Positions 26,397 through 34,992 of a DNA stretch of 64,000 nt are shown in pieces. Source of the stretch: a candidate division Hyd24-12 bacterium UBA6080. Its GTDB lineage: Bacteria; Fermentibacterota; Fermentibacteria; Fermentibacterales; JCC-6. The stretch is taken from positions 90,379 to 154,378 of the forward strand of contig DIXM01000004.1 of the NCBI GenBank assembly GCA_002436025.1. The letters are read 5' to 3'. Positions within the stretch are counted from its first letter, which is position 1. Each line of letters begins with the position of its first letter. A program made the translations under genes and the position numbers. The notes beneath the pieces were generated by a model. That model was given only the letters and a program-made list of their open reading frames with translations, searched no databases and had not been told where the DNA came from.

Positions 26397-27781
26397 AAAA
26401 GGCTTTCGTTCTTGGCATTCTTGCCGTACTGTCAGGGTGCGGAAGCGGCGGCCCGTCTGACGATACGGCGGTCGCCACGCCCGACACCCTTGTCAGGGTG
26501 ATCCCGCGCACGCCCATCGAGACGGGTCTTCTCTTCAGCAACGCGCTGCTCATGAACGATCCGGAGTGTTACGTTTTCCTGGCACCGGTTTTCCGTGACT
26601 CGATCGAATCGCAGGGCCTTTCCCCGTGGGAGGTCTTTGGACGGTGGCGGGCCTTCGATCCCAACGGCAGGCTCACCGAAGTGGTGGAAACCCCCGACAG
26701 CATGCGGACGACAAGCTACTACTGCGCCATACCGAGGCTCGGAGAGCTTCCTCCGGTCGTCAGGTTCGATTTTGTCGTCGTTGACGGTGAGTGGCTCATC
26801 TCGGGGTTCGGTTACGGCCATTCTTCCGGTCTGGGCGACTCCCTCGCACTCGAGCAGCAGGTCCGTCTGATACTTTCCGACCCCGTCCTGCTCAGGGAGA
26901 TCAGAATAGCCCGAATGCTTCTTGACGATGTCGACACCGACGCATCCAACAGCTGGTCATCCTGGCAGGCCGCCTCGGCCACGGGAGAGAGCTTTGCCGC
27001 CTACATCACCGGTTTGTCGCAGGATAGTTATAACGTGCTGGCGGAGAGTAATATAAGGCAATCGGGCAAGTTGCAGATCGTGCAGGACCGTGCCACCTTC
27101 CAGATCACCAACCCGCCCCTCGAACTGAGGGAACTGATCGCCGCGTGGCGCGAGCTTGCCTACCTTCGCAAGGCTGTTCTCAGGGCTCGACACGAGGCCA
27201 TGCAGAACCTCAGACAGACCGGCGTATGGATGGAACCAGACCTTTCGCAGGAAACCGCCCGTATCCAATACCTGACGGGAGCCTTCATCCCCGTCAGCGA
27301 CCTCGTGGAAGCTCGCGACACGCTCTCCCTGACCTATCCGGCCCTTCTCACGACCGGTTCCGGCGAACCCCTCGAAGCCATGACCATCGAGCTCGATCCC
27401 CACACTGTCGAGCAGAAGGTGGAGAACGACATCGGCGTTCCGGTATGGCGGGCCCTCGGGGTGGACATGAACGGCGACCCCGACCCCGAGAGGGTTGTCT
27501 ACTGGGCGGGAGACCTGTTCCTCTTTCTGGGCACACCCACCGGATACCGGTTGGTGTTCAGGACCTACTCGGGTTACGAGAGCGATTTCCACGGGCAGTT
27601 CGGAACCGAAACGACTCCCTCCGGTCACAGCAGCGTGAACCTGATAGGAAACTCAAGGACCACCGAGTACAGGCTTTTCCTCGAGGGCGGTGTACCAAGG
27701 CTCACGGCAACGCCTCTGGGACAGGACGAGGAGAGAAGCATTGATTCCTACACCGATCAGGTGATTCCGGAGGACTGGTGA
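26393..27781 (+). CDS. Lipoprotein of unknown function
   Basis: 462 residues. The signal peptide has a lipobox (LAVLSGCGSGG). The mature protein has no motif I recognise. One region (LGVDMNGDPDPERVVYWAGD) has an FG-GAP-like acidic loop. The overall look is a beta-rich start, a helical middle around residues 160-300, and a beta-rich end. Its start overlaps the ATPase stop and its own stop overlaps the PBP gene (GTGA), so it is likely made with the cell-wall enzyme that follows and may act with it in the envelope; that is inference. Confidence 0.7.
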   Translation: MKKAFVLGILAVLSGCGSGGPSDDTAVATPDTLVRVIPRTPIETGLLFSNALLMNDPECYVFLAPVFRDSIESQGLSPWEVFGRWRAFDPNGRLTEVVETPDSMRTTSYYCAIPRLGELPPVVRFDFVVVDGEWLISGFGYGHSSGLGDSLALEQQVRLILSDPVLLREIRIARMLLDDVDTDASNSWSSWQAASATGESFAAYITGLSQDSYNVLAESNIRQSGKLQIVQDRATFQITNPPLELRELIAAWRELAYLRKAVLRARHEAMQNLRQTGVWMEPDLSQETARIQYLTGAFIPVSDLVEARDTLSLTYPALLTTGSGEPLEAMTIELDPHTVEQKVENDIGVPVWRALGVDMNGDPDPERVVYWAGDLFLFLGTPTGYRLVFRTYSGYESDFHGQFGTETTPSGHSSVNLIGNSRTTEYRLFLEGGVPRLTATPLGQDEERSIDSYTDQVIPEDW

Positions 27782-29991
27782 ACAAGGTTTTATCCAGGAT
27801 CCTTTTGTGGTCTTTCCTGACAGGTGTCGTCTTCTGTTCCTTCGGCGCCGGGTTTCTGTTCAGGGTCTGGCACGACAGCGCCAGGGCTTTCCGTGAATCC
27901 CACGGCAACCTTCTGGTGGCGTCGCTGAGGGGGCATGAACCCGCCAGCGCCACGCGCATTTACGATATGTACGGTGATCAATTGGCGGTGGCTTTCGTTG
28001 AGAACCGTTACCCGGTCACGCTTGACCAGGTCAGCCCCTGGGTTATCGAGGGCTTCATCGCCACCGAGGACAGGAACTTCTTCACCCACAAGGGGCTGGA
28101 TGTCCGCGGCATCGTCCGGTCAGTCCTGCACAACATCAGGACCGGTTCCAGGCACGGCGGAAGCACCATAACGCAGCAGCTGGCCAGGGGTCTGTTCCTC
28201 GAGCCGGACCAGACCGTCCAGAGGAAGATACAGGAAGCCTTCATCGCCCTCGAGATCGAGAGGCAGTTCACCAAGCGGGACATACTCGAGATGTACCTGA
28301 ACCAGATCTACTTCGGCGCCGGAGCCCACGGGATCGAGGCAGCTGCCAGAACCTACTTCGGGGGCATATCGGCTGCCGAGCTCACGCTCAACCAGTCCGC
28401 CCTCCTTGTGAGAATGGTCAAGAATCCCTCGGGTTTCAACCCATTGAACAACCCCGAAAGGGCTCTGGCCCAGCGTAACATCGCCCTGAGCATGATGACC
28501 GACCACGGGGTGATAAGCCCCGGGCAGCGTGACCTGGCCATTCAGGAACCCCTGGGCGTGGATGTTCATCGCTCCGAGCTCGAGCAGGACTGGAACTACT
28601 TCACCGAGTTCGTCAGGCAGTACCTTGTGGAAAGGTACGGATGGTCTGCGGTTTACGAACAGGGGCTCGTGGTTTACACAACCCTCGACCCCGACATGCA
28701 GGCCGCCGCCGAATGGGCGCTCGACAGCGTTCTGACACTGAAGGAACCGGTCTGGGACCCTGTGGCGCAGCAGTGGCTGCCCGACGGCCAGAGGCTCAGA
28801 TACGAGAGCTCACGGCTTTACTGGCAGACCGTTCGCGACACTACCACAAGCGCTCCCGATTACATACAGGGTGCCCTGGTGGCCATCGACCCCCGCACGG
28901 GATACATTCGGGCCATGGTCGGGGGAAGGGACTTCCAGGACAGCGAGTTCAACAGGGCGGTCCAGACCAGCAGGCAGCCCGGAAGCTCCTTCAAGTCCTT
29001 CGTCTACGCCGAGGCCATCGAACAGGGCTGGTCCCCGGGCAACGTGGTCCTCGATCAGCCCGTGGTCATCGACCTCAGTCCGGGAGAATGGCGTCCCCGC
29101 AACTACGACATGCAGTTCCACGGAATGGTGACGCTCAGGGAAGCCTTCGCGAGGTCGTACAATGTGGCCGCGGTAAGGCTGGGCATGGCAGTGGGTATCG
29201 AGGCCGTGGCCGCCAGGGCCGCCTCGATGGGCATCTCATCCCGGCTTCCAATAGTGAATTCCCTTCCGCTTGGAAGCTGCATGATAAACCCGCTGGAGAT
29301 GGCCAGAGCCTACATCCCGTTCGCCACGGGCGGCCTGGCAAGGAACACGACGGCCATCATCAGGGTCGAGGACCGTTACGGCAACCTTCTGGAGAGCAAT
29401 GAGCAGCCCGACCCCGGCAGACGGGTGATGAGCCGGACCGGAGCCTATCTCATGAACAGCCTGCTTCAGTCTGTGTTCCGGTCCGGAACTGCATCCCCTG
29501 CACGATGGTACTGGGACGGCCCCTTCGCCGGCAGGGAAGCCGGGGGCAAGACCGGAACGACAAGCGACTATGCCGACGCATGGTTCGTGGGCCTCACCCC
29601 CGACCTTGTAACGGCGGTGTGGGTCGGGTACGACAACCACATCATCCGCATGCGCACCCGCAACGGCGCAGGGCAGGCGGGGGGCGCCATAGCGCTTCCC
29701 ATCTGGAACGGGTTCATGCGGAGGGCTTTCGCCGATGCAGACCCGGCGGCCGCTCCCTCCTTCTCCGGTCCCGATCAGGGTGAGGTTGAGCAGGCCGTGG
29801 TTTGCGGTCTCAGTGGTCAGCTCGCCGTTGCGGGCTGCGGTGAGCACGCCCGGGAGGAGCTTTTCTGGGCGGGAACCGTGCCCACAGTCTTCTGCACGAT
29901 CCACGGGGATCAATCCGGTTTCGGCCCTGATTCCACCATGGGCAATTTCAGCGATTTCGACCGGCGTCTCCGGGAAACACATTCCCCATGA
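27778..29991 (+). CDS. mrcA: Class A penicillin-binding protein (PBP1A-like)
   Basis: 737 residues: an N-terminal transmembrane anchor, a GT51 glycosyltransferase (ATEDRNFFTHKG with Glu97, RHGGSTITQQLARG, YLNQIYFGAGAHGIEAAA), then a transpeptidase domain with SSFK (nucleophile Ser403), an SYN motif and the KTGTTSDYADAWFVG box. It polymerises and cross-links peptidoglycan. It starts at a GTG overlapping the lipoprotein stop. The last 60 residues contain CGLSGQLAVAGCGEHAREELFWAGTVP, a Cys-bearing tail also common in PBP1A relatives. With 20364-22295 the window holds two GT51 enzymes. Confidence 0.93.
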   Translation: MNKVLSRILLWSFLTGVVFCSFGAGFLFRVWHDSARAFRESHGNLLVASLRGHEPASATRIYDMYGDQLAVAFVENRYPVTLDQVSPWVIEGFIATEDRNFFTHKGLDVRGIVRSVLHNIRTGSRHGGSTITQQLARGLFLEPDQTVQRKIQEAFIALEIERQFTKRDILEMYLNQIYFGAGAHGIEAAARTYFGGISAAELTLNQSALLVRMVKNPSGFNPLNNPERALAQRNIALSMMTDHGVISPGQRDLAIQEPLGVDVHRSELEQDWNYFTEFVRQYLVERYGWSAVYEQGLVVYTTLDPDMQAAAEWALDSVLTLKEPVWDPVAQQWLPDGQRLRYESSRLYWQTVRDTTTSAPDYIQGALVAIDPRTGYIRAMVGGRDFQDSEFNRAVQTSRQPGSSFKSFVYAEAIEQGWSPGNVVLDQPVVIDLSPGEWRPRNYDMQFHGMVTLREAFARSYNVAAVRLGMAVGIEAVAARAASMGISSRLPIVNSLPLGSCMINPLEMARAYIPFATGGLARNTTAIIRVEDRYGNLLESNEQPDPGRRVMSRTGAYLMNSLLQSVFRSGTASPARWYWDGPFAGREAGGKTGTTSDYADAWFVGLTPDLVTAVWVGYDNHIIRMRTRNGAGQAGGAIALPIWNGFMRRAFADADPAAAPSFSGPDQGEVEQAVVCGLSGQLAVAGCGEHAREELFWAGTVPTVFCTIHGDQSGFGPDSTMGNFSDFDRRLRETHSP

Positions 29992-30773
29992 TGAAGCACC
30001 TCCCCATAATCCTTGCGGGAGCGGCCCTTCTTTTCTGCGTGTTCTTCGCCACCAGGCTTCTGAAGACTTCATTCTGGAAGAGAAGGCAGCTTCGAAAAGC
30101 TTCACTGATGGCGGCCCGGGGCAACATCACCGGCATGACAGGATACCTCAGGGCCAACATGGACAGGGGCAGGGTCTCGTGCCCGCTCACCAACGCGCTG
30201 GTGTACTTCTACATACGCTCGGGCGACCTTGACAGCGCCGAGCGGATTGTGACCGACGCCATCGGCAGGGGCGACAGCTCGGGCGGTGCGCTTGCCCAGC
30301 TCGCCTACATCGCCCAGGGCCGGAATGAATGGGAGAACGCCGAGAAGCTTTACAGAAAAGCCATGGAGGCCGAGCCATCGCTTGCCCCCACTCTGGGGAT
30401 GAACATCGCGGGCTCCCTTATCCAGCGCAACTCAAGGCTCGATGAAGCCGAAGACCTTCTGAACAGGGCTCTCGAAGCCGAGAACGGGCCATCCAGGAGT
30501 TCGGTCCACCTGAACTTTGCGATGCTGGACTCGCTGCGCGGCAATCACTCCCAGTCCAAAGTACATGCGCTCACTGCGTACGAACTCATGCAGGACCTCG
30601 AGATCACCCGGCTCGGAAGGGCCCAGGCACTGGGGCTCGCGGCCGGGGCATCCAGAAGGATGAAGGACCCCGGCGAAGCGGCGAGGCTCTCTCAGAAGGC
30701 ACTAAAGGTTCTTGGGGACCTTTCCGGCGCGGAGAGACTTCGCACCGAGCTTCAGGAATTGGCGGGCAGTTGA
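29988..30773 (+). CDS. Membrane-anchored TPR protein
   Basis: 261 residues. One N-terminal transmembrane segment (IILAGAALLFCVFFATRLL) is followed by a basic stretch, then about five TPR units (for example GRNEWENAEKLYRKAMEAEP and LDEAEDLLNRALEAENG). It would sit in the cytoplasm or periplasm depending on orientation; positive-inside rules put the repeats in the cytoplasm. Likely a protein-interaction scaffold. It overlaps the PBP gene and the following gene, so it may be a partner of either. Confidence 0.72.
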   Translation: MMKHLPIILAGAALLFCVFFATRLLKTSFWKRRQLRKASLMAARGNITGMTGYLRANMDRGRVSCPLTNALVYFYIRSGDLDSAERIVTDAIGRGDSSGGALAQLAYIAQGRNEWENAEKLYRKAMEAEPSLAPTLGMNIAGSLIQRNSRLDEAEDLLNRALEAENGPSRSSVHLNFAMLDSLRGNHSQSKVHALTAYELMQDLEITRLGRAQALGLAAGASRRMKDPGEAARLSQKALKVLGDLSGAERLRTELQELAGS

Positions 30774-31744
30774 AGAAAGCTCTGTGGGCCGTCATTCTGG
30801 GTGTGGCGGTATATACGGTGCTGGTGCTCGGGTCCGATGTTTCCAGGGTGGGCAGAGCCATCTCCGCGATCCACCCGGCATGGATCCCTGTCTTTCTGGC
30901 GCTTCCCCTCTCCAATTACTTCTTCAGGTTCCTGAAGTGGCACTACTTCCTGCGCAGGGTGGGGGTTCTCATCCCCAGGGGCGAGAGTCTGGCCGTATTC
31001 GTCGCCGGATTTTCAATGACGGTATCGCCAGGCAAGTTCGGCGAGCTTGTTAAATGTGTGATCCTGAAGGAGAGAAGGGGAGTGCCCGTTTCGACAACCA
31101 GCCCCGTTGTTGTGGCGGAGCGGATCACGGACCTTCTCAGCATGGTGTGCCTGGCTGCGGCCGGGGCGGCCCTTTCGGGGGGAGGGGCCGTACTCCCCGC
31201 CATAGCTGCCGGGGTTGTCTTCGTATCCCTGGCAATGCTCTTTCTTCTCTGGTCCCCCGCATGGAGGCTTGCGGCACGTGCAGCATCCCGGCTTCCCGTG
31301 CTGAGAACCAGAACTGATTCCCTCGAAGCCTTCAGGCAGTCCGCCACAACCCTTCTGGACTTCCGGAGCATGCTGGTTTCGGTTCCACTGGGGATACTGG
31401 GGTGGGGTCTTGAAGCCCTGGTTCTCTGCGCCGTTGCAGCCTCAATGGGGGTTTCCCTTCCGGCCGGGGTGGCCCTTCTCAGCCACGCTGCCGGCACCAT
31501 TGCCGGTGCCGTGAGCATGATCCCCGGGGGACTGGGTCTTACCGAACTGACAATAGACGGGATACTGGGCGGTTACATGTCCAACGCTCAGGCGGCGGTC
31601 ACCACCCTGCTCATGCGCTTCTGTACGCTCTGGTTCGGGGTTTTGCTGGGACTTGCCGTGATAGCAGTGTTGGGAAGGGGCGGACAAAGGAAGAACCCCT
31701 GCATTCAGGCGGTTGATCCGCGGACTCCAAACGGGCGAAGCTAA
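30770..31744 (+). CDS. Lysylphosphatidylglycerol synthase TM-region-like (UPF0104) membrane protein
   Basis: 324 residues with about eight transmembrane helices. The family pattern is seen in SNYFFRFLKWHYFLRRVG, FVAGFSMTVSPGKFGELVK, VVAERITDLLSM and the late AAGTIAGAVSMIPGGLGLTE. This family covers MprF-type flippase/synthase membrane parts and glycolipid-related proteins; the soluble synthase domain is absent, so a lipid-flipping or lipid-transfer role is more likely than aminoacylation. TTG start overlaps the upstream stop. Its TAA overlaps, tail to tail, the stop codon of the minus-strand peptide gene. Confidence 0.8.
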   Translation: MKKALWAVILGVAVYTVLVLGSDVSRVGRAISAIHPAWIPVFLALPLSNYFFRFLKWHYFLRRVGVLIPRGESLAVFVAGFSMTVSPGKFGELVKCVILKERRGVPVSTTSPVVVAERITDLLSMVCLAAAGAALSGGGAVLPAIAAGVVFVSLAMLFLLWSPAWRLAARAASRLPVLRTRTDSLEAFRQSATTLLDFRSMLVSVPLGILGWGLEALVLCAVAASMGVSLPAGVALLSHAAGTIAGAVSMIPGGLGLTELTIDGILGGYMSNAQAAVTTLLMRFCTLWFGVLLGLAVIAVLGRGGQRKNPCIQAVDPRTPNGRS

Positions 31745-31989
31745 AGGCCTTCTCCCACCCTGTCCGGGTCAAGGAATCGCTCGGAGCTGTTCTTGTTGAT
31801 CACCATGATCCCGAAGGGTCCTGATCCGGAGATGCACTCGTTCTGGCCACCGGGACCAGGCCCGGCGCTGCAGTCCGGCCCTGTTCCGGGACCGCCGCCG
31901 CCCGCGCATTTGGCGTGCCAACCCAACCCACCCGCACTGGACAGCCCATGCAGCTCAGGTTTTGTGTACTTTTCCGGAAAGACACACAT
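31741..31989 (-). CDS. Candidate RiPP precursor peptide (Gly/Pro-rich, 12-residue Cys repeat)
   Basis: This 82-residue ORF has ATG 31989 with a GGAAAGGTG ribosome site 7 bases upstream. A leader-like first part (MCVFPEKYTKPELHGLSSAG) is followed by a Gly/Pro-rich core with Cys at 28, 40 and 52, each separated by exactly 11 residues (CAGGGGPGTGPD, CSAGPGPGGQNE, CISGSGPFG). The tail is VINKNSSERFLDPDRVGEGL. It is the last gene of the minus-strand cluster of PqqD-like protein, two SPASM radical SAM enzymes, a kinase-like protein and a peptidase-like protein. Small size, repeats, Cys and position all suit a RiPP precursor, but no homologue is known to me. It ends by overlapping the convergent stop of 30770-31744. 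Confidence 0.62.
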   Translation of the reverse strand: MCVFPEKYTKPELHGLSSAGGLGWHAKCAGGGGPGTGPDCSAGPGPGGQNECISGSGPFGIMVINKNSSERFLDPDRVGEGL

Positions 31990-32035
31990 AGTTTTGCACC
32001 TTTCCCTTTCTCAGAACCATTCCCATTTAGATAAG

Positions 32036-32431
32036 CTAATGCCAGCCCGTCCTTTTGACAATGGCGCAGTGAACCCTTACGGCAACTCCCGGTATTTGTG
32101 AGGCCCAGCAGGACCTGCCACCCACTTCGCGATACCTCCGTCGTCTCAGGACACCAATAACTACTGGCAAGGTATCGAGTTGTTCCATGATCACCGGCTC
32201 GTCCCTTCCCGAACGGTCCCCCGCAGTGAAAAGAAGTACTTGCCGGCCCTTCTTCACGGTTCGGACAACCCTGTGAACGACCTGTTCCCTCGTTCCGTGA
32301 CCAAGGACCACGACCTGACCGGGAAGCAGGCATGAAACCGGTCGTCTCTCCGCCCTGAGGATGTCGCCGGGTATCAGGGCCGGCCACATGGAAAGACCCC
32401 TTACGAAACCCCTCAGAAGTTCCGAAGCCAT
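32036..32431 (-). CDS. S24/S26 family (signal peptidase-like) protein of the RiPP cluster
   Basis: 131 residues. GLSMWPALIPGDIL has the peptidase Ser (Ser14) in the usual S24/S26 setting. VVHRVV places His where LepB has its Lys, as in the SipW/Sec11 (ER-type) branch, and TAGDRSGRDEPV looks like the Asp-containing box E. A Ser/His(/Asp) enzyme is therefore plausible. No N-terminal transmembrane segment is seen, so it is likely cytoplasmic or peripheral, unlike ordinary signal peptidases. In this cluster it is a candidate for removing the leader of the peptide encoded 46 bases downstream. It overlaps the kinase-like gene by 19 bases. Confidence 0.75.
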   Translation of the reverse strand: MASELLRGFVRGLSMWPALIPGDILRAERRPVSCLLPGQVVVLGHGTREQVVHRVVRTVKKGRQVLLFTAGDRSGRDEPVIMEQLDTLPVVIGVLRRRRYREVGGRSCWASQIPGVAVRVHCAIVKRTGWH

Positions 32432-32940
32432 GTTCTTATCAGCCGGTCCGAGTCATTGGCCCCTCTTCTGAGAACCACGGCGGGACAGCTTTTAAAAAGG
32501 CCCCGGGCGAATGCTCTCGCGCCGGTCCTCACTTCCCGGGGAACCATGTCGAGAACCATGAGCGAACCCATCCTCTCAGCCCTGAAAAAGCCGTACTCCG
32601 GTGTGACATTGAGAAGAGCCGGTGAACCCTTCTCAAGAAGGACGATACCGGAGAGGGTCGCCGGCGGGATGTTGAAGTCTCCCGTCTTCATCCTGTGGGC
32701 ACCGCAGGGGAGGGTCCTCACAACGCCATCGGTTCCCCGGGCCACAACCACGGTGTCATCCCCGATGAGGCGCCAGCCCAGTGTCGTCATGTGACAGGCA
32801 AGAGTGGTCTTCCCTCCGTCTGCGGGGGCCAGGAAAAGCACCGACATGTCATGAAGGGCAACGGCCGCTGCATGGAAAAGGGCGCCTTCGGGGCAGACCG
32901 CCATGAGCTGTGCCCGAAGCAGGGACCTGCGGTTATCCAT
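32413..32940 (-). CDS. HPr kinase-like P-loop protein of the RiPP cluster
   Basis: 175 residues. The core is HprK/PckA-like: VLFLAPADGGKTTLACHM is a P-loop (Lys44, Thr45), and GWRLIGDDTVVVAR is the acidic strand that follows. It lacks the HPr-binding and N-terminal domains of real HprK. Stand-alone proteins of this type recur beside PqqD-like proteins in RiPP clusters, where their action (peptide phosphorylation or an ATP-driven step) is mostly unproven. ATG 32940 has a GAGGA site and overlaps the SPASM gene by 8 bases; the longer frame would overlap far more. Confidence 0.78.
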   Translation of the reverse strand: MDNRRSLLRAQLMAVCPEGALFHAAAVALHDMSVLFLAPADGGKTTLACHMTTLGWRLIGDDTVVVARGTDGVVRTLPCGAHRMKTGDFNIPPATLSGIVLLEKGSPALLNVTPEYGFFRAERMGSLMVLDMVPREVRTGARAFARGLFKSCPAVVLRRGANDSDRLIRTWLRNF

Positions 32941-33991
32941 GGGTCCTCGATGCCGGGAAAAGCCCCGCATTGTCGGCGAGTTCGCAGAACCTGTGGGGGG
33001 AGGCGAAGCTTCCCCCGATCGAATAGTTCTCCATAATGCACTTGCCCAGACATGACTTCCAGTGGACACACCTGGAACAGATGCCACGGTCGTCCTCACG
33101 CAGGCTCCTTCGAAGCTCGGATAGAAGGGGTGAGTTTTCCCAGATATCCTTCAGCCTTCTTTCAGGCCATGTTCCCATGGCAAGCTGCGGAAGGCTGTAC
33201 GCTATTCCGCAGAAGGAGACGGTTCCGTCCGGAAGGATCCCCAGAAGGTTGAGAACGGAGCATCTGCCTTTGGACGCGAGCCTGTTCACGGGGATGAAGG
33301 CGTGGGGTGCGTCGGGTACGACGCAGGGTGAAAACTCGCTGGAGACCCATTTAAGGAACTCGATGGATTCCGCGATTTGATCAGCATCGGCGAAATGGGC
33401 AGCCGCGCCCCTGCCCACCGGCGTGATGAGGTTGATCTTCAGCGAAGACACACCGCTTCTGTCCAGGAAGGCCACCATGTCCGCCACGGCCTTCCTGTCC
33501 GGCCGGCTCACCGACATGATGACCTGGGGGTTGACGCCCGACTCGGAAACAAGACAGTTGATGAAACCCACGGTTTTCCGCCATGAGCCTTCCACACCCC
33601 GGAAGGCGTCGTGAACACTCGGATGGCTCGAATCGAGGCTGACCGACACCTGGTGCGGGGGAATCCGGGAAAGCAGGCGGTAAAGGTCGGGGTGTGTGAC
33701 GGTTCCGTTGGTTTCGAAGGCAACTTCGGGGAAGACCTCGTGGGCTATCCCGTAGAGTTCGGGGAAGCGGGGATGAAGAAGCGGCTCCCCCCCCGTGAAC
33801 TTCGCGAAGCGCGCACCCATCTCCGCCGCTTCCCTCATGACCGTCTCCCACGAGGACACATCCATGGAGGCCCCCGCGACGCCCTCGTTCACCCAGCAGT
33901 GGGCACAGTGAAGGTTGCACCCCGGATACGGGTTCAGGTAGACGTGGTGCAGTACAGGGACTTCAGGGCTTCCACAAGGTTCCGAAAGCAC
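32933..33991 (-). CDS. Radical SAM/SPASM protein 2 of the RiPP cluster
   Basis: 352 residues, GTG start. Radical SAM motif CNLHCAHC (Cys 25, 29, 32), then KFTGGEPLLHP and a SPASM domain with Cys at 244, 261, 305, 308, 314, 318 and 336 (CSRCVHWKSCLGKC). It would hold one SAM-cleaving cluster plus one or two auxiliary clusters, and probably modifies the precursor peptide (for example by making thioether or C-C links). It overlaps the first SPASM gene by 58 bases; no closer start codon lies ahead of the cluster motif, so this overlap looks genuine. Confidence 0.88.
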   Translation of the reverse strand: MLSEPCGSPEVPVLHHVYLNPYPGCNLHCAHCWVNEGVAGASMDVSSWETVMREAAEMGARFAKFTGGEPLLHPRFPELYGIAHEVFPEVAFETNGTVTHPDLYRLLSRIPPHQVSVSLDSSHPSVHDAFRGVEGSWRKTVGFINCLVSESGVNPQVIMSVSRPDRKAVADMVAFLDRSGVSSLKINLITPVGRGAAAHFADADQIAESIEFLKWVSSEFSPCVVPDAPHAFIPVNRLASKGRCSVLNLLGILPDGTVSFCGIAYSLPQLAMGTWPERRLKDIWENSPLLSELRRSLREDDRGICSRCVHWKSCLGKCIMENYSIGGSFASPHRFCELADNAGLFPASRTHG

Positions 33992-34992
33992 GAAAGCTCA
34001 TCCCTTCCCGTTGGTTCGCCCCGCAGCAGGGGGTTGACCGGGCACCCGCCCGGGCATACGCCAATGTACTCACATGACCGGCAATAAGGGTTTTCCGTCC
34101 TGCCTGCAGACAGTATCGAGAGGAATTCCGCCGTCCTTTCCGACACCATGATCTCATTCAGGGTCTGGTCGGGCAGCCTGCCCAGGATGAAGCCGTCGAG
34201 GTAGTCGCAGGGAATGACACTTCCGTCAGCCGCCACGGCTATCTTTCCGGTGCATCCCCCGCAGCTGAAGGCCCTGCCGCCGGTTTGCCGTGCGCTTCCG
34301 TGAAGTGCGTCACGGGCCATTCGGGAGATGTCCGGAAGGGGACCGTACACCCGCGGGTCACCGAGTGCCAGCAGATCGAGCCCCGCTTTCACGAGGTTGG
34401 AAAGGTCACCGTGAAACCCCTCCGGAACAGCGCACTGCGCAGCCAGGACCGGGGTGAACTTTGCGGCGCCGACCCCCAGCCCGTTGAGCGCGAAGTCGGC
34501 AGTCTCGAGGACCCTGTCGTGGTTCAAGCGGGTGACGGTGCAGTTGATGATCACGGGAAGACCTGCCCCGACAGCCCGTCTAACACCCTCCACTGTCCTG
34601 TCGAACACGCCGGAACCCCTCAGGGCATCGTGGGTTCTGGCGTCGGGGCCGTCGAGCCCCGCCATGACCGATGTCAGCCGGGGACCGGCCCTTCGAAGCA
34701 GAGAAACGGTCGTGGAAGTCAGAAGGGTGGCATTGGTGTTCAGGGAGAACCGGAAAGGCCTTTCGAGGATCATACCCGCTATGTCCCCGAAATCCCGCCT
34801 TGCCAGGGGCTCTCCCCCCGAGACCACAAGCTCGAGGACCCTCGCGTCCAGAAGCCTGTCGAGGATCCTCCCCCATGTGGCGGGCGGAAGGTCTTCCCCT
34901 GTCGGCCTGACGCCGCAATGAGCGCACGTGAGGTTGCAGCGCCCGGTGATGAGAACGGTTGCACTTCGGGGAGCAAGGGTGACTTCCGTCAC
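33934..34992 (-). CDS. Radical SAM/SPASM protein 1 of the RiPP cluster
   Basis: 352 residues, GTG start overlapping the PqqD-like stop (GTGA). Radical SAM motif CNLTCAHC (Cys 19, 23, 26), VVSGGEPLARRD, then SPASM Cys at 244, 247, 262, 304, 307, 313, 317 and 335 (CRSCEYIGVCPGGC). It is a second peptide-modifying enzyme, only distantly like its neighbour, so the product probably receives two kinds of change or the enzymes act in sequence. There is no long N-terminal extension, so peptide recognition is likely left to the separate PqqD-like protein. Confidence 0.88.
   Translation of the reverse strand: MTEVTLAPRSATVLITGRCNLTCAHCGVRPTGEDLPPATWGRILDRLLDARVLELVVSGGEPLARRDFGDIAGMILERPFRFSLNTNATLLTSTTVSLLRRAGPRLTSVMAGLDGPDARTHDALRGSGVFDRTVEGVRRAVGAGLPVIINCTVTRLNHDRVLETADFALNGLGVGAAKFTPVLAAQCAVPEGFHGDLSNLVKAGLDLLALGDPRVYGPLPDISRMARDALHGSARQTGGRAFSCGGCTGKIAVAADGSVIPCDYLDGFILGRLPDQTLNEIMVSERTAEFLSILSAGRTENPYCRSCEYIGVCPGGCPVNPLLRGEPTGRDELSCFRNLVEALKSLYCTTST

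Noticed and set aside
31793..32101. Plus-strand open frame of 102 codons opposite the precursor candidate
   Set aside because: Pro-rich antisense of the Gly-rich gene, no ribosome site; the minus frame has a good one and fits the cluster.
31800..32387. Minus-strand open frame of 195 codons in another frame over the peptidase and precursor
   Set aside because: It overlaps two better genes and shows no motif.
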